Origin: JBEDUK01 sp040414485
GTDB lineage: Bacteria > Actinomycetota > UBA4738
Assembly (NCBI GenBank): GCA_040414485.1
Contig: JBEDUK010000013.1
Location: 1-64,000 of the forward strand
Direction: 5' to 3'
Length of the DNA stretch: 64,000 nucleotides
Each line of letters starts with the position of its first letter. Position 1 is the first letter of the stretch. Both the position numbers and the translations under genes were made by a program. Below are positions 61,164 through 64,000 of the stretch, piece by piece. The notes under the pieces were generated by a model that saw only the letters and a program-made list of their open reading frames with translations, searched no databases and was not told the DNA's origin.

Positions 61164-62287
61164 GCCGGCACCTCCTCCTTCTGCCTGGCGCCGTCGGTGC
61201 GCCGAATGGCGTCGATCTCCTCGGTCACGTCGATCCCCACGGGGCACCAGGTGATGCACCGCCCGCACCCGACGCAGCCGGACGTGCCGAACTGGTCGAT
61301 CCAGGCGGCGAACTTGTGCGTGAGCCACTGGCGGTACCGCGCCTCGCGCGTGGCCCGGACGTCCATGCCGACGATGTGGCTGAACTCGGATGAGAAGCAG
61401 GACGCCCACTCGCGCGTGCGCGTGGCCGTCACCCCGGTGATGTCCGAGGTGTCGACCACGTCGTGGCAGAAGCAGGTCGGGCATGCCGACGTGCAGTTGC
61501 CGCAGGCGAGACACCGCTCCGCGACCTCCGCCCAGCGCGGGTGCTCGCGGTTGCGGTACAGCAGCGACGGCATGTCGTCGGTGCGGAGTTCGCGTCCCAT
61601 GGTCTCGACGGCGCCGCGACGGATGCGTTCGGCGTCGGCCTCCTCCTCTTCCGTGGACGCACGCGTGCCGATCGCGTGGAGGACCTCCTCGCCCCGTTCG
61701 GTGCCGACCTCCGCCAGGAACCCGTCCTCGTCCAGCTCGGTCAGCGCGATATCGAACCCCGTGGTGCACCTGGGTCCGGTCCCCATCGAAGCGCAGAAGC
61801 AGGTGCCGCCCGGCGAGCCGCAGTTGACGCCGACGAAGAAGGCATCGCGACGGCGCCGTGCGTAGTGCGGATCGGCGACCGCGCCGTTCAGGAAGACCCG
61901 GTCCTGAACAGCGATCGCGTGGAGGTCGCACGAGCGGAGCCCGATGAACGCCAGCGGGCGGTCGGTGTCGAGAGGTGCCGCGGGCCTGGACTTCAGCGAC
62001 CCGTTCGTCTTCGTGATCGTCGCCAGGTCCTCGCGAGCCGGGAACAGGAACCGCTTCCCCGAGTCGGGCCCGTGAGCCCAGGCGAACATCAGATGGTCAG
62101 GTTGCTTGACCAACCGGTACCGGCCCGCATCCTGGATCTCGCGGACGCCCTGCGGGAGATCGGCCGCGCCGCCGATGTGATCCAGGACGATGGCGCCGTC
62201 CCGGACGGTTGGTCCGATCAGATCGAATCCGAGCGCCCTGAGTTCGTTCAGCAGGCGTTCGAACCCGGCCCGATCGATGAATCGCAT
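61160..62287 (-). CDS. hydB: Hydrogenase beta subunit, 4Fe-4S electron-transfer protein
   Basis: 375 residues from ATG at 62287 with AAGGAGG 7-9 nt upstream; an ATG at 62320 is less well placed. N-terminal part has the family Cys motifs LAFIGLRSCDLHAIAVQDRV and NCGSPGGTCFCASMGTGPRC. C-terminal ferredoxin motifs are CLACGNCTSACPTCFC and CVGCGRCITWCPVGID. First gene of the hydrogenase operon. A perfect DevR-type site lies 90 nt upstream. Confidence 0.94.
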   Translation of the reverse strand: MRFIDRAGFERLLNELRALGFDLIGPTVRDGAIVLDHIGGAADLPQGVREIQDAGRYRLVKQPDHLMFAWAHGPDSGKRFLFPAREDLATITKTNGSLKSRPAAPLDTDRPLAFIGLRSCDLHAIAVQDRVFLNGAVADPHYARRRRDAFFVGVNCGSPGGTCFCASMGTGPRCTTGFDIALTELDEDGFLAEVGTERGEEVLHAIGTRASTEEEEADAERIRRGAVETMGRELRTDDMPSLLYRNREHPRWAEVAERCLACGNCTSACPTCFCHDVVDTSDITGVTATRTREWASCFSSEFSHIVGMDVRATREARYRQWLTHKFAAWIDQFGTSGCVGCGRCITWCPVGIDVTEEIDAIRRTDGARQKEEVPA

Positions 62288-62377
62288 CGCCGACGCCTCC
62301 TTCGACCCTTCGGCCTTCATGCGCGATGCTCGTCCGCGAATAGGCGGCCGTGTGGGGGCGAAGGGCCAGGTGGACGT

Positions 62378-62391
62378 GGGCCGAACGGCCC
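62378..62391. promoter_or_regulatory. Putative DevR-type operator upstream of hydrogenase operon
   Basis: GGGCCGAACGGCCC, the best copy in the window; both arms are perfect. It lies 90 nt before hydB and 97 nt before the divergent YbaK-like gene. Confidence 0.62.
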
Positions 62392-62488
62392 GGCTCAAAC
62401 GTGCCGGCCGGTCGTTGCCTGGCTTCATGATCAGAGGTGAAGACGTTGACGCCGTGCCCCACGACGGGTGGACCGCGAGGAGACGCGG

Positions 62489-62974
62489 GTGAACGGTGTG
62501 GACCGGCTTTGCAGCTACCTGGACGAGCGCCGCGTCACGTATCACCGGCGCGCGCACCCGTTCGCGTTCACGGCTCGCGAGATCGCCCACCTCGAACGCC
62601 TGGAGCCTCACCGCGTGGCGAAGGTGGTGATCGCCTCGGCCGGCGGGTCGCTCGTCATGCTCGTGCTTCCGGCCCCCTGCCGGGTCGACGCGCGCCGGGT
62701 TGCCGCGGCGCTGAAGACGCACGACGTGCGCCTTGCCCACGAGGAGGAGTTCACCCCGCGGTTCCCGGACTGCGATCCGGGAGCGATGCCGCCGTTCGGC
62801 AACCTCTACGACATGCCGGTCTATGTCGACGAGTCGCTGACGAACGAGGCCAGCATCACCTTCCAGGCCGGAAGTCACGCGGAGACGCTGACGATCGACT
62901 TCGGCGACTTCGAACGTCTGGTTGGGCCGGTTGTCGCAACCTTCGCCGAGCCCGAGATCCGGTACGGCGCATGA
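62489..62974 (+). CDS. YbaK/EbsC-family aminoacyl-tRNA deacylase-like protein
   Basis: 161 residues from GTG at 62489 with GAGGAG at 7-10 nt; a GTG at 62468 is possible. Typical sequence: LCSYLDERRVTYHRRAHPFA, RVAKVVIASAGGSLVMLVLP, GAMPPFGNLYDMPVYVDESL and ASITFQAGSHAETLTIDFGD. The central Lys (AKVVIA) and the GxxPPFG loop are those of YbaK/ProX proteins that hydrolyse mischarged tRNA. Stop overlaps the ATPase start. Confidence 0.9.
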   Translation: MNGVDRLCSYLDERRVTYHRRAHPFAFTAREIAHLERLEPHRVAKVVIASAGGSLVMLVLPAPCRVDARRVAAALKTHDVRLAHEEEFTPRFPDCDPGAMPPFGNLYDMPVYVDESLTNEASITFQAGSHAETLTIDFGDFERLVGPVVATFAEPEIRYGA

Positions 62975-64000
62975 GCGGTGCGTCCACACTCCGCGCGGAT
63001 CCCGGTGCGGCGGCCCGGGCCGAGGCGTCCGGCACGAGCACGCTCGGCGGCCCTCCGTGGATGCTCGCGATCGAGGACGTCTACGGAGCGCTGAGGTCTG
63101 GACCGGGGGGTCTGTCCGGTTCCGAGGCGGCGCGGCGGCTCGCGACCGCCGGCCGGAACGAGATCCAGGAGATCCGCGGCCCGAGCCTTGCGCGGCGTTT
63201 CCTCGCGCAGTTCGTCAACCTCTTCGCGCTGCTCCTGTGGGGCGGAGCCGCGCTGGCGTTCGTCGCGGGCACGCCGCAGTTCGGTGCCGCGATCATCGCG
63301 GTGATCGTGCTGAACGGGGTGTTCGGGATGCTGCAGGAGTACCGTGCCGAACGGGCGGTGACGGCGCTTCGGCGCCTCCTTCCGCAGGTCGCGACCGTCG
63401 TGCGGGACGGCGACGCCATGCCCGCGCCCGCTGAGTCGCTCGTCGCCGGCGACCTGTTGGTGGTGGCTGAGGGTGACCGCGTCTCAGCCGACGCGCGCCT
63501 CGTCGACCAGACGGACCTGCGGGTCGACGAGTCCAGCCTCACGGGCGAGGCGCATCCGGTCCACAAGACGGCGGAGGCCGAACGAGAGCCGCCGGCGACC
63601 TCGATCCAGGCGCACAACATGCTATTCGCGGGCAGCACCGTGATGGCCGGCTCCGGCCGCGCGATCGTGACCGCCACGGGGATGGGCACCGAGTTCGGCC
63701 GGATCGCCCGCCTGACCCAGGAGGTGCGACAGGACCCGAGCCCCCTGCAGGTCGAGGTCGGACGCGTCGCGCGGCGGGTGGCGCTGCTGTCCGTCGTCCT
63801 CGGTGTCGGGTTCTTCGTCATCGGGTACGTGTTCGCGGGGCTGCCCCTGAAGGATGGCGCGATCTTCGCGATCGGGATCGTGCTGGCGAACGTGCCCGAG
63901 GGCCTGTTGCCCACGATGACGCTGGCGTTGGCGATGGCCGTGCAACGCATGGCGAAGCGCAATGCGCTCGTGAAACGGCTGTCGTCGGTCGAGACGCTCG
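62971..64000 (+). CDS. Cation-transporting P-type ATPase, CtpF/P2-like (3' end outside window)
   Basis: 343 residues are inside the window, from ATG at 62971 (ATGA overlap with the YbaK-like gene). The N-terminal cation-ATPase segment (GLSGSEAARRLATAGRNEIQ) leads to two membrane helices, an actuator domain with DESSLTGEAHPVHKTA, and helix 4 with ANVPEGLLPTMTLALAMAVQ. PEGLLPT is the ion-site signature of P2 Ca/Na-type pumps. The phosphorylation site DKTGT should follow just past the edge. CtpF of this type belongs to the mycobacterial DosR regulon, fitting the neighbourhood. Confidence 0.92.
   Translation, partial: MSGASTLRADPGAAARAEASGTSTLGGPPWMLAIEDVYGALRSGPGGLSGSEAARRLATAGRNEIQEIRGPSLARRFLAQFVNLFALLLWGGAALAFVAGTPQFGAAIIAVIVLNGVFGMLQEYRAERAVTALRRLLPQVATVVRDGDAMPAPAESLVAGDLLVVAEGDRVSADARLVDQTDLRVDESSLTGEAHPVHKTAEAEREPPATSIQAHNMLFAGSTVMAGSGRAIVTATGMGTEFGRIARLTQEVRQDPSPLQVEVGRVARRVALLSVVLGVGFFVIGYVFAGLPLKDGAIFAIGIVLANVPEGLLPTMTLALAMAVQRMAKRNALVKRLSSVETL

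Noticed and set aside
62924..62937. GGGCCGGTTGTCGC upstream of the P-type ATPase as another DevR site
   Set aside because: It lies within the YbaK-like coding sequence and matches only the left arm well.
1..64000. rRNA, tRNA, insertion sequences, prophage or integrase genes
   Set aside because: I saw no conserved RNA gene sequence, transposase or integrase motif, or target-site duplication anywhere in the window.

Overview
The window is a very GC-rich, densely packed bacterial chromosome segment with no rRNA, tRNA, CRISPR or transposase that I can see. Long runs of 4-nt overlapping genes (ATGA, GTGA), GTG and TTG starts, a DevR/DevS-type hypoxia two-component system, a wax ester/triacylglycerol synthase, PHO-box-like direct repeats and very long antisense ORFs all fit Actinomycetota or a nearby soil lineage (Dormibacterota or Chloroflexota are alternatives). 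I cannot fix the phylum from sequence reading alone.

Region 1 (1-12.5 kb): accessory secreted and regulatory genes. These are a truncated lipoprotein, a secreted 14-repeat RCC1-like protein coupled to a small DUF4242-like protein, a 947-residue LAL-type LuxR regulator, an orphan PhoR/SenX3-like histidine kinase, a secreted peptidoglycan-hydrolase-like protein, a lipoprotein with a PHO-box-like site, a HAD phosphatase and a large secreted phosphoesterase.

Region 2 (13.1-35.6 kb): a phosphate island. Two complete Pst ABC transporters are present. The first (pstC-A-B) continues into two membrane-anchored phosphate-binding-like proteins, a sortase-like protein whose catalytic Cys is Ala, a cupredoxin-like lipoprotein and an HdeD-like gene with an apparent frameshift. 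A further secreted PstS-like protein and a GntR/UTRA regulator follow. A polyphosphate operon (ppk, CYTH-CHAD, NUDIX, SixA) diverges from the second, canonical pstS-C-A-B-phoU-response regulator operon across a textbook PHO box.

Region 3 (35.6-64 kb): a candidate hypoxia/dormancy island. It holds devR-devS, an atypical receiver, a GNAT-fused ADP-forming acyl-CoA synthetase, two CBS proteins, a CoA-transferase, a wax ester synthase operon, an MFS transporter, a complete group 3b-type NiFe hydrogenase operon (beta, gamma, delta, alpha, protease, HypF, then AsnA) and the start of a CtpF-like cation ATPase. Eight copies of a 14-bp near-palindrome, roughly GGGCCGWWCGGCMC, lie about 40-100 nt upstream of genes here, including devS itself. 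They look like the operator of this DevR. Embedded in the island is a five-gene operon made of two pairs of (small membrane-anchored protein + ApbE flavin transferase) and a ferric-reductase-like membrane protein. It is a possible new flavinylation/electron-transfer module.
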